A program made the position numbers and the translations under genes. Shown here in pieces: positions 53,926 through 61,844 of a stretch of 64,000 bases of DNA. Origin of the DNA: Vibrio sp. UBA2441 (GTDB lineage Bacteria; Pseudomonadota; Gammaproteobacteria; Enterobacterales; Vibrionaceae); contig DDQN01000092.1 of the NCBI GenBank assembly GCA_002342685.1, positions 110,559-174,558 of the forward strand. The letters are read 5' to 3'. Position 1 is the stretch's first letter. Each line of letters starts with the position of its first letter. A model generated the notes under the pieces. It did no database searches, was not told where the DNA came from, and saw only the letters and a list, made by a program, of their open reading frames with translations.

Positions 53926-55575
53926 GTGTTTAATAACTTAACCCTCAAAACCCGAATGATAATCGCTGTCATTTTACCCACTGCTGCTTTACTAATTGTT
54001 GGAATGGCAAGCATTAACAGTATGGAGGTTATTGAAGAGCAAGGAAAAAAACTTTACCTGAGTACTTCAGCACCAATGCGCTCTATGGCGGAAATCGCTT
54101 CGCGAATTCCTAGAATGCGTGTTGGTATTGACATGATGTTGCTACAAGAGACCTCCCTTAAAGATAAAAAAGGTGTGCTAACCAGAGTAAAAGAAACTCG
54201 GGAAGAAGACATACCTGAAATGCAAAAAGCATTACGACACGCAATAGATACTCAAGTCAATGATGAGAGAAGAGCCGAAGTTGAACAGTTGGCCTTAACA
54301 TTTGATAACGTAATTAGAGATGAATTAACTCCTATGTTGGCGGCGCTAGAAAACAACCAACTTGATAAGGCTAAAACTATTTATAAAGAACGATATGCCA
54401 AGTCGTATGGCGCAATGCGTAAGCAGGCAAACCATATATTAGATTCGCTCTTAGTTCAGGCTGAAGAACTCTACACTACGAGTCAAGAAAACTATAACTC
54501 CGGGCTTCTACGTTTAGGCATAATTATCGGTATAGCGATCGTAATATCTTTATTGGTTTCCTCTCTTATCATACTCAGTTTACGTAAACGCGTTAGTACC
54601 TTAAAAAACTCAATCGTCTATGCAGCAGATAACATGACATTGAATACCAGAGTGACTCTAGAAGGAGAAGATGAACTGGCCTCTATCGCTAATAGTTTCA
54701 ATAGGTTCATTCACAAAGTTCATGATTCTGTCGAAAAAGTTGCAACAAGTTCATCTGTCTTAGCCGATACCGCCAACCAAGTTGCGGAAAGAGCAAAGCT
54801 GACTCAAGTTAAATGTATCTCTCAGAGAGATAACACCGTTCAGGTTGCAACTGCAATAACGGAACTGGGCGCTACCGTGGAAGAAATAGCCGGAAATGCG
54901 GCGCAAGCTGCTGATGAAGCTAAGGAAACCACTAATCAGGCCCAGGAGGGCAGCCAAATTATTGGAGAAGCTCGCACTCAAATAGACGTACTTTCACATG
55001 AACTTAGTCAGGCAACAGATGTTGTGCAGTCATTGGCGGATCAGGTTGAAAATATCAGCTCAATACTCGAAACAATACGAAGCATATCTGAACAAACTAA
55101 TTTGCTGGCTCTCAATGCCGCAATTGAGGCCGCTCGCGCTGGTGAACAAGGAAGAGGCTTTGCTGTCGTTGCTGATGAAGTACGAAACCTTGCGAGTCGC
55201 TCTGCTGAATCAACAGAGGAGATACAAGAAGTCATTAATAAACTCCAGGAAGAATCTTTAAGGGCAGTGTCCGCAATGTCTCAAGGAAAAGAACAAAGCA
55301 ATATGGTTGTTGTTCAGGCAGACAATGCTGACCACTCCTTACAACAAATTAATATCCATATAGAGCAAATTAGTGATCGCAATATCCAGATGGCAACCGC
55401 GACAGAAGAACAAGCTACGACAGTGGCAGAAATAAATAGAAATGTAGAGGATATTAATCAGCTCACCATAGAAACAACCGATATCGCAGAAACCATGACA
55501 ACCGCCAGTGATCAGCTATTGCAGCTTTCTGGACAATTGGATGACTTGGTTAGTTCCTTTAAACTAAAGGACTAA
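53926..55575 (+). CDS. Methyl-accepting chemotaxis protein (four-helix-bundle sensor)
   Basis: This is a 549-residue chemoreceptor starting at a GTG. Membrane segments lie at about 12-31 and 196-218, enclosing about 165 helical residues of the Tar-like four-helix class. HAMP is at about 219-272. The signalling domain has TAITELGATVEEIAGNAA, the tip ISEQTNLLALNAAIEAARAGEQ and GRGFAVVADEVRNLASRSAESTEEI. No CheR/CheB tether pentapeptide is seen at the end (FKLKD). The gene stands alone and ends in a double hairpin. Confidence 0.94.
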   Translation: MFNNLTLKTRMIIAVILPTAALLIVGMASINSMEVIEEQGKKLYLSTSAPMRSMAEIASRIPRMRVGIDMMLLQETSLKDKKGVLTRVKETREEDIPEMQKALRHAIDTQVNDERRAEVEQLALTFDNVIRDELTPMLAALENNQLDKAKTIYKERYAKSYGAMRKQANHILDSLLVQAEELYTTSQENYNSGLLRLGIIIGIAIVISLLVSSLIILSLRKRVSTLKNSIVYAADNMTLNTRVTLEGEDELASIANSFNRFIHKVHDSVEKVATSSSVLADTANQVAERAKLTQVKCISQRDNTVQVATAITELGATVEEIAGNAAQAADEAKETTNQAQEGSQIIGEARTQIDVLSHELSQATDVVQSLADQVENISSILETIRSISEQTNLLALNAAIEAARAGEQGRGFAVVADEVRNLASRSAESTEEIQEVINKLQEESLRAVSAMSQGKEQSNMVVVQADNADHSLQQINIHIEQISDRNIQMATATEEQATTVAEINRNVEDINQLTIETTDIAETMTTASDQLLQLSGQLDDLVSSFKLKD

Positions 55576-55600
55576 TGTAGTTAACTTTGTTGTTCCTATT

Positions 55601-55656
55601 ATCAGGCGCATTCAAGGGTGTGCCTGATAACCGGAGCACTGAAGCTCCGGTTTAAA
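55601..55656. terminator. Double hairpin between the chemoreceptor gene and ndh
   Basis: Stem one is ATCAGGCGCA/TGTGCCTGAT. Stem two is AACCGGAGC/GCTCCGGTT with a 6-nt loop, flanked by A- and T-rich bases. The pair separates two convergent genes and probably terminates both. Confidence 0.8.
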
Positions 55657-55661
55657 TTCAA

Positions 55662-56951
55662 TTAATGCAATTTAAGGTTTGGTCTAAGCACCCGGTTGAT
55701 TCTGCCAACTAACATCATCAATCCTGTTTTAATTGCTCCATGCAGAGCCATCTGATGCATTCTGTACAATGAGATGTAGACCACCCGTGCAATTCTTCCC
55801 TCCACCATCATAGAGCCTTTGGTCAGGTTACCCATCAGGCTTCCAACGGTAGAAAAACGGCTTAACGAAACCAATGAACCATGATCTTTATACACATAAG
55901 GCTTTAGTGTTTTATTGTTAAGGCTGGCAATAATATTGCTATAAGCAAGGCTCGCCATTTGATGCGCAGCTTGTGCACGTGGTGGAACGAATGAACCGTC
56001 AGCCTGAGTACATTGCGCTAAATCACCGATGACAAAAATATCGTCATCACGAGTCGTTTGTAGCGTATCTTTGACAACTAATTGGTTAATGCGGTTGGTT
56101 TCCAGACCAGCAATATTTTTTATGAAGTCGGGTGCTTTGATGCCCGCAGCCCAAACCATGATTTGCGCATGGATCTTCTCACCATCTTTGGTGGTTAAAC
56201 CATCTTTGTCCGCTTGAGTCACCATAGTGGCAGTACGAACATTCACACCCAGTTTCGTCAGTTCACTATGTGCAGAAGATGAGATACGCGGAGGAAGAGC
56301 AGGAAGAATACGTTCTCCCGCTTCCACTAAATTTACGTTTAGCTTGCTTGAATCCAGATCACCAAAACCATATGTTCTTAATTCTTTAATCGCATTATGC
56401 AACTCTGCAGACAGCTCCACACCAGTAGCTCCTGCCCCAACGATAGCGATATCGACAGTGCCTTGACCAGATTTCGCATGTAACTTGAGAAACTCATTAT
56501 TCATCTGAGTTCTGAACTTATGCGCTTGCCCCGGACTATCCAGGAAAATACAGTTCTCGGCGACACCAGGGGTATTAAAATCGTTTGACGTAGAACCGAT
56601 AGCCATAACCAAAATATCGTATTGAATTTCACGAATAGGCAGCAGTAACTCTTCGTTTTCGTCCCTCATTTCACCAAGCGTAATGAGTTTATTTTCTCGG
56701 TCAATTTGTGCCAGACTTCCTAAGCGGAAATTGAAATGATGGTTCTTTGCATGAGCCCGATAACTCAAGGCATCAACCCCTTCATCCAGTGAGCCCGTCG
56801 CAACTTCGTGCAATAGAGGCTTCCATAGATGGCTGGCGTTTCGGTCAACCAAGATAACTTCAGCCCGTTTTTTTCTTCCTAACGTATTGCCTAACTTAGT
56901 CGCTAGCTCTAAACCACCAGCTCCCCCGCCCACAATCACTATTCGAGTCAT
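55662..56951 (-). CDS. ndh: Type II NADH dehydrogenase
   Basis: Ndh is a peripheral inner-membrane flavoenzyme that passes electrons from NADH to quinone without pumping protons. The product has 429 residues. The FAD motif is IVGGGAGGLELATKLG at residues 5-20, VMAIGSTSNDF is near 115, the NADH motif is AIVGAGATGVELSAEL near 168, and IFVIGDLAQC binds the flavin. The C-terminal part with amphipathic helices (RMHQMALHGAIKTGLMMLVG) anchors it to the membrane. It neighbours ycfP as in enterics. Confidence 0.96.
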   Translation of the reverse strand: MTRIVIVGGGAGGLELATKLGNTLGRKKRAEVILVDRNASHLWKPLLHEVATGSLDEGVDALSYRAHAKNHHFNFRLGSLAQIDRENKLITLGEMRDENEELLLPIREIQYDILVMAIGSTSNDFNTPGVAENCIFLDSPGQAHKFRTQMNNEFLKLHAKSGQGTVDIAIVGAGATGVELSAELHNAIKELRTYGFGDLDSSKLNVNLVEAGERILPALPPRISSSAHSELTKLGVNVRTATMVTQADKDGLTTKDGEKIHAQIMVWAAGIKAPDFIKNIAGLETNRINQLVVKDTLQTTRDDDIFVIGDLAQCTQADGSFVPPRAQAAHQMASLAYSNIIASLNNKTLKPYVYKDHGSLVSLSRFSTVGSLMGNLTKGSMMVEGRIARVVYISLYRMHQMALHGAIKTGLMMLVGRINRVLRPNLKLH

Positions 56952-57177
56952 AATACTATCCCTATAATCTTAAAAGTTGCTAAGAGCCTGAGAGTTACTC
57001 AAACCCAAAAAATCAGTCGTTGCTATAAATGCTGGTAAGCTTCTTCTATTGGCTTACTCTTTTTCTTAAACTTTACTTGATATAAATCAAAAAAAGTTGA
57101 AAATCCATTATAGCTAGCTGACGACCTATCGCAACAATTAATTGAGGAAGATCACAATTCCACTAGTTTTCGTGAAT

Positions 57178-57213
57178 ATAAAAAAGGCCAGGCTATATAG
57201 CCTGACCTTTATG
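57178..57213 (-). terminator. Terminator after ycfP
   Basis: On the minus strand AAAGGTCAGGCT pairs with AGCCTGGCCTTT (one G-A-type mismatch) over a 4-nt loop and is followed by TTTATATTC. Confidence 0.8.
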
Positions 57214-57235
57214 GGGAACATGGTTACTGATTAGC

Positions 57236-57775
57236 TTAAGCGTTCTTAAACGCTTTCATCGCTTGCAGGTGCTGAGATATTTTTTTAAATTTATGAGACT
57301 GAGACTCGTCCCAGATAATATCGTAATAACTATTAAGTTCATCCGCCGTTGATTCGGTATTCAACACTTCATCGCTTGTCGAAAGCACAACCAAACAGCG
57401 ACCTTTGTTTTTAACTCGATACTTTTCAACACACTTGGTGGCAATATCTTCATACTCTTCTGGTCTATCAATCTTACCCTGCATATTATTTTCAGGATGT
57501 AAGTTTGGATTGAATATTACCTGCTTGATGCCACACAGAAAACCAATTCGTTCCGACCAGTATCCACCTAAACCAACACCACAAATTATTGGGTGAGGAT
57601 CATCAGACTGCTCAATAACCTTATGAACTTCTTTTAACAAATGTTGCATATCATGTTTAGGATGCAAGGTACTGTAGTTAATGAAACGAACATCGTCATC
57701 AATAAACTGAAGCTGTAAAACTTTTTCGTGATTTCCAGGGCTTGTTGAGTCAAAACCGTGTAAATATATAATCAT
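57236..57775 (-). CDS. ycfP: YcfP family esterase-like protein
   Basis: This is an alpha/beta-hydrolase-like cytoplasmic protein of 179 residues from the ATG at 57775 (MIIYLHGFDSTSPGNHEK), which follows GGGGAGG. An in-frame extension nine codons upstream includes the ribosome site and is rejected. Conserved YcfP stretches are LHPKHDMQHLLKEV, CGVGLGGYWSERIGFLCGI, NPNLHPENNMQGKIDRPEEYEDIATKCV and WDESQSHKFKKI. The GVGLGG motif replaces the usual GXSXG nucleophile elbow, so catalysis is doubtful. It lies between thiK and ndh. Confidence 0.93.
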   Translation of the reverse strand: MIIYLHGFDSTSPGNHEKVLQLQFIDDDVRFINYSTLHPKHDMQHLLKEVHKVIEQSDDPHPIICGVGLGGYWSERIGFLCGIKQVIFNPNLHPENNMQGKIDRPEEYEDIATKCVEKYRVKNKGRCLVVLSTSDEVLNTESTADELNSYYDIIWDESQSHKFKKISQHLQAMKAFKNA

Positions 57776-57945
57776 TGTACCTCCCCATTCCTTGCTGGGC
57801 ACTTGGAATCCGCTCTGGACTCTTTGTTTCTAATTAGTTTGAGCATAAGTTAAATCTATCATGAATATCAACCGATTGAACTTAATTCGCTGTTTTTTTT
57901 AATCTCTTTAAATCGATAAGGCATCGTTTGTTGCAAAAAATCAGG

Positions 57946-58803
57946 CTAATCGCGGCTCAGTATCCGCTTAATCTTCTCAGCTTCAGTTAAATAACTTTCA
58001 TCTTGCCACAGCTGATAACCAAGCAAATACCACAGCATAGCCATCATTTGGTTTCTCGGCTGCCATTGGTTGACGCCCATCAACCAGCTATCAATATCCG
58101 ATATATTGCGTAATTTGCAGTAATTTGCCACGGCTTTGGGCATATTTATCTGTGCCAATTCAATAGTCATAGCCAAATCCATTCGCGGATCGGCAACGCC
58201 TGCATATTCCCAATCAATTACTTTAATACCCGAATCAGCCCTAATCAGATTATAGTGTCCTAAGTCGAAATGACACAAAGTAGGTTCCACTGGCGGAAGT
58301 GAGGGCAATACTCGCCAATGACGATATAGGGAGTGATAGTCAGCTGTTTTTAGGGCATCGTCCAGTCTATGCCAATAACCGTCAACTTTAGCTGTATATG
58401 AGAATAAGGGAACCGGTTTATTGTGAATATTAACAGCGTGTATCCTGCACAAGATTCCGATTATTTCAGCTTCACCGATAGGAAAAGACGCCACATTGCC
58501 GTGCAACCACTCCACTAAAAGACCCTTATCATTTAATAATATGGGTTTAGGGGAAAACTGGTGCGACTTTAAAGATTCTAACAATTTGTATTCTCGTACC
58601 CGAGAAATACCAAATTGGTGAGAAATAAGAGAGTCAGGTCGCCAGACATAACTCTCTCCTTGAGAAGAAACAATTCTCCAACAGCGGTTTGTTAGCCCGC
58701 CTGTTAATGTTTCTGTTATCTGAGGTGGTTTATCAAAGAAGTCATCCAATGACAACAACGACTCATCAAGCGATTGCGCTTCGTCCCACGTCATTTTTGC
58801 CAC
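57946..58803 (-). CDS. thiK: Thiamine kinase-like phosphotransferase
   Basis: This is an aminoglycoside/choline kinase-fold enzyme of 285 residues. The N-lobe has LTGGLTNRCWRI. The catalytic loop is CHFDLGHYNLI near 190 and the metal Asp lies in KVIDWEYAGVADPRMDLA. By gene order (lpoB then this gene then ycfP) it corresponds to enteric ThiK, which phosphorylates salvaged thiamine. A choline or ethanolamine kinase role cannot be excluded by motif alone. NagZ, present between thiK and ycfP in enterics, is missing here. Confidence 0.82.
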   Translation of the reverse strand: MAKMTWDEAQSLDESLLSLDDFFDKPPQITETLTGGLTNRCWRIVSSQGESYVWRPDSLISHQFGISRVREYKLLESLKSHQFSPKPILLNDKGLLVEWLHGNVASFPIGEAEIIGILCRIHAVNIHNKPVPLFSYTAKVDGYWHRLDDALKTADYHSLYRHWRVLPSLPPVEPTLCHFDLGHYNLIRADSGIKVIDWEYAGVADPRMDLAMTIELAQINMPKAVANYCKLRNISDIDSWLMGVNQWQPRNQMMAMLWYLLGYQLWQDESYLTEAEKIKRILSRD

Positions 58804-58825
58804 TGGATATACTCCTAATTAAAAA

Positions 58826-59416
58826 TTACAAACCTAGTAAGCTTTTCTCTTCTTGCTTACGAATTTCTGTTTCGTCAGCCCACTCAATCAAGCCAGACTC
58901 AAGATCCATAAGACGCATAGTCATTTTATAATACACATCTTTTTTACTGCCAGCCTGCTTCACAATGCTAGCTAGGTTTCCGTAAAGCATATATTGCGCA
59001 CCAACCATTTTACCAAATTGGATGGCACTACTTTGATTCACCAACTCATCATTATTTTGGAAGTCCAGCTGCTTACGAACGGATTCAATACGTTCCATAT
59101 CAACGAATCTAAATTTGCCAGAATTGAGCATTTTAGTGCTAACCGTATCCGTGATGGACTCGGTATCGATATGTTCGCTGGTTTTATTTTTGATTCTTTC
59201 GACGAATACAATTGGGCGACCATCTCTGGTAATCGCTGCAACAGATCCTGACATCATCATGCTGTCCACCATCTCACCCGCGATATTTTGCAGGTCTGTA
59301 GAACCAAAATCGATGTTTGTCGTTTCTGCTTCCTGAGCATCCCCATAACTTACTCTGTTAGAGCAACCAGTTAAAACAATAGCTAAGCCCAAAAGAGCAA
59401 TTACACCTTTTTTCAT
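58826..59416 (-). CDS. lpoB: Outer-membrane lipoprotein activator of penicillin-binding protein, LpoB
   Basis: LpoB is a 196-residue lipoprotein with signal peptide and lipobox LTGC at about residues 15-18. The family domain shows VDSMMMSGSVAAITRDGRPIVFVERIKNKTSEHIDTE, GKFRFVDMERIESVRKQLDFQ and GAQYMLYGNLASI. In enterics it stimulates PBP1B from the outer membrane. The long disordered linker of enteric LpoB is short here. It lies between ycfL and thiK, as in enterics. Confidence 0.93.
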   Translation of the reverse strand: MKKGVIALLGLAIVLTGCSNRVSYGDAQEAETTNIDFGSTDLQNIAGEMVDSMMMSGSVAAITRDGRPIVFVERIKNKTSEHIDTESITDTVSTKMLNSGKFRFVDMERIESVRKQLDFQNNDELVNQSSAIQFGKMVGAQYMLYGNLASIVKQAGSKKDVYYKMTMRLMDLESGLIEWADETEIRKQEEKSLLGL

Positions 59417-59425
59417 CTCTAATCC

Positions 59426-59815
59426 TTATTTATCAGCTTGGCGAATTTGAACACGGAATTGTTTGCCATTAGGGTTAATAGACACTTCAGAAATTGATAA
59501 TGTTTCAAAGCCTCTAATGATTTGTTGTTTCCAAGCAGATTGCTTGGAATTGACTTCTAATCCTTCATTGTCATACCAGTAAAAACGGTATTGAATATTC
59601 AGATCTGCTTTATATAAACTAGTGAGCTGTACAATGCCTCTTGCATGCTCATTGAGCTCTGCGGTGGCGATGTTTTCCACCTGCAGGCGCCCACCAAGAA
59701 CATTATCGCCAAACATAACATTTTGAGACTGGCCGTCTACACGTAAACCCGCCGTGTTTTTTGCACAACCCGCTAGCGCTAAAGCCATCAAAAAAACGAT
59801 TCCAATATTTTTCAT
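59426..59815 (-). CDS. ycfL: YcfL family lipoprotein
   Basis: This is a 129-residue secreted lipoprotein with a signal peptide and lipobox LAGC (about residues 14-17). The mature domain contains GLRVDGQSQNVMFGDNVLGGRLQVENI, YRFYWYDNEGLEV and GFETLSISEVSINPNGKQFRVQI, the DUF1425/YcfL pattern. Its function is unknown but the gene is genetically tied to lpoB. Its start overlaps the end of the COG3014 gene by one base, showing translational coupling. Confidence 0.92.
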   Translation of the reverse strand: MKNIGIVFLMALALAGCAKNTAGLRVDGQSQNVMFGDNVLGGRLQVENIATAELNEHARGIVQLTSLYKADLNIQYRFYWYDNEGLEVNSKQSAWKQQIIRGFETLSISEVSINPNGKQFRVQIRQADK

Positions 59816-61203
59816 TAAAGATTCCCCAACTGTTTATGCCAAACCGTGGCGTTTTGACCTTGCCTAGAAAGCCACACAAGTACGGTTTGATCTTCTTTTG
59901 TTGTCACTTGGTACGTTTGACCTGAAAAACTCAGTATATGTTCGCCAGGATCAACATATTTACTACTACTAAATACATCCGCAGGTAATGTTTGCCAACT
60001 TCTTGTATCAGGCTGTTCTGTCAGTACATTCCACACATTCACCAACAAATTTCCTACGTCGTTATTTTTTGCCGTTTCTCTGCGGACCTGTTCTTTAGCA
60101 ACAACACGTAACGCTTGTCTAATAAGAATAGTCGGCATTCTTTCAATAAGATCTTGTTGTGCCATAAGGTTAACATCCACAAGTTTAGATTTGGTGAATG
60201 CCTTTCCGTCTAGTTTAAGCTTAGTAAATGCAGACGAAACCTGTTTCGGATAATAAGGCAACGACATGGAATAATAGGCCCAATCTCCTTGAGTTAGTAC
60301 TGGCAGAGATTGTTTCCACCCTTGCTTGGCAAACACAGTGCCCTGCTCATCAATAACAATGATTCGAGATTTCCCCTTGGCTAACGTAGCTCGATCACCA
60401 TACTGCTTTTTAAGCAAGTGCAGATCCTCACTCATACCAAGTGTTTTCGCTACCCGTACCGCTGCATCGATAACTTCTTTGTTTTGGGGCATAACAGCAA
60501 GGGCCCGGCGGTAGTCTACATAAGCGTTATTTAACTCACCTGAAACCTCATAGAGAAGCGCGGACAAGAAAAGTAAATAGCCATTTTGAACCGCTTGTAA
60601 CGACTCTCCTGCATCAGGGTAGTTCGACAATATAGAACCTAAATTGGGGGCTAGCCCTTCTTGTTTCATCTCACTCTCAGCAGCAGCCAAGTCACTTTCA
60701 CGACTCGCCTTGGCCTTTTCCTGTACTTGATTCGCTTTTCTTATCTCAACCAATGCACCTTCTAAAGAGTTCGCTTTGAGATAGTTCAATGCAAGGTACA
60801 AATGTAAAAAACCAAGTTCGTAATCCGCGGGATAATAGCTCGTCACATTGTCATTTGCCGCGAGTGACCCAAAACTGCTAGCACTCTCACTAATTGAAAT
60901 AAGTGCTTGGTCTTGCTGCTGACGAACCGCGCGTTCGCCATCTTCCAAATAACCTTTGCTTTCGGGATAGGACTGATTGAGGAAACTCACCCGGCCCCGT
61001 TCAAAATTATCTAAAATATCGCCAGCGACAAAATCCGGCAATAGATCTTGGGCTTTTTGATATTGCCCAGACGCAACGGCTTGATACACCGCTCCGTTCT
61101 GTGCACTGTAATGACTAAAAAGATTTCCTGCTGATAACGAAGCACAAGCAGTAACGACTGCCGTAGCAGCCGTTATAAAGGTAAAGCGTAAAATCTGCTT
61201 CAC
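59815..61203 (-). CDS. COG3014 family TPR-like lipoprotein
   Basis: This is a 462-residue secreted protein. The signal peptide ends in VVTACASLS, a plausible lipobox with Cys20. Helical repeats (about 30-260), including VASGQYQKAQDLLPDF, LGFLHLYLALNYLKANSLEGALVEIRKANQV and NAYVDYRRALAVMPQNKEVIDAA, resemble tetratricopeptides. A beta-rich C-terminal half follows. The family appears beside ycfL and lpoB in many gammaproteobacteria, which suggests a cell-wall role. Its molecular function is not known. Confidence 0.85.
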   Translation of the reverse strand: MKQILRFTFITAATAVVTACASLSAGNLFSHYSAQNGAVYQAVASGQYQKAQDLLPDFVAGDILDNFERGRVSFLNQSYPESKGYLEDGERAVRQQQDQALISISESASSFGSLAANDNVTSYYPADYELGFLHLYLALNYLKANSLEGALVEIRKANQVQEKAKASRESDLAAAESEMKQEGLAPNLGSILSNYPDAGESLQAVQNGYLLFLSALLYEVSGELNNAYVDYRRALAVMPQNKEVIDAAVRVAKTLGMSEDLHLLKKQYGDRATLAKGKSRIIVIDEQGTVFAKQGWKQSLPVLTQGDWAYYSMSLPYYPKQVSSAFTKLKLDGKAFTKSKLVDVNLMAQQDLIERMPTILIRQALRVVAKEQVRRETAKNNDVGNLLVNVWNVLTEQPDTRSWQTLPADVFSSSKYVDPGEHILSFSGQTYQVTTKEDQTVLVWLSRQGQNATVWHKQLGNL

Positions 61204-61236
61204 TCTTTTCCTCCTAAAGAGACTTAACGCCCAACA

Positions 61237-61587
61237 TCATCCCAGCAATAAGGGACCAAGAGGACGTCCACCCAATAGGTGCATATGAACATGATAGACT
61301 TCTTGTCCACCGTGGCTATTACAGTTCACTATCAGGCGATAACCGTCTTCTGCAATGCCTTCTTGCTTAGCCAATTTTTTTGCCACAGTAAACATGCGTC
61401 CCATCATTAACTCATCGTCTTCTTCTATATCATTAGTTGTGGGAATTAATTTATTCGGAATAATAAGAATATGGCTTGGCGCTCGCGGGGTAATATCTCG
61501 AAAAGCTGTCACAAGTTCATCTTGATAGACAACATCTGCATCAATCTCTTTGCGAATAATTTTACTAAAGATAGTTTCCTCAGCCAT
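61237..61587 (-). CDS. hinT: Purine nucleoside phosphoramidase HinT
   Basis: HinT is a HIT-family hydrolase that acts on AMP-linked phosphoramidates. The product has 116 residues from the ATG at 61587 (MAEETIFSKIIRKEID), which follows GGAGAG; an upstream ATG four codons earlier overlaps that ribosome site. Motifs: AFRDITPRAPSHILIIPNKLIP, and the catalytic histidine triad HVHMHLLGG. The C-terminus ends at PLGPLLLG, a few residues shorter than in Escherichia coli. It is the first gene of the hinT-COG3014-ycfL-lpoB-thiK-ycfP run. Confidence 0.96.
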   Translation of the reverse strand: MAEETIFSKIIRKEIDADVVYQDELVTAFRDITPRAPSHILIIPNKLIPTTNDIEEDDELMMGRMFTVAKKLAKQEGIAEDGYRLIVNCNSHGGQEVYHVHMHLLGGRPLGPLLLG

Positions 61588-61844
61588 TTCTCTCTCCATT
61601 TGAATAGGTTATACGGTGTCAGTATGCTTTATGAATTCGATAATCACAATAAAAAACAGCGTTCATAATGATATTTACTGGACTGAGCAAATATTATGGC
61701 CTGTTTTTGGGGGAGTTATCTCAGTATGCGGTACTCAAAACGTCTAGAATTAGTATCAATTTTATCAAGTGGGCATTAGTCCCAATTTTGAGACAGTATC
61801 GTCTCTATTTTTATGTTAGCTATTTGCTGCGATGAGGAGAGTAA

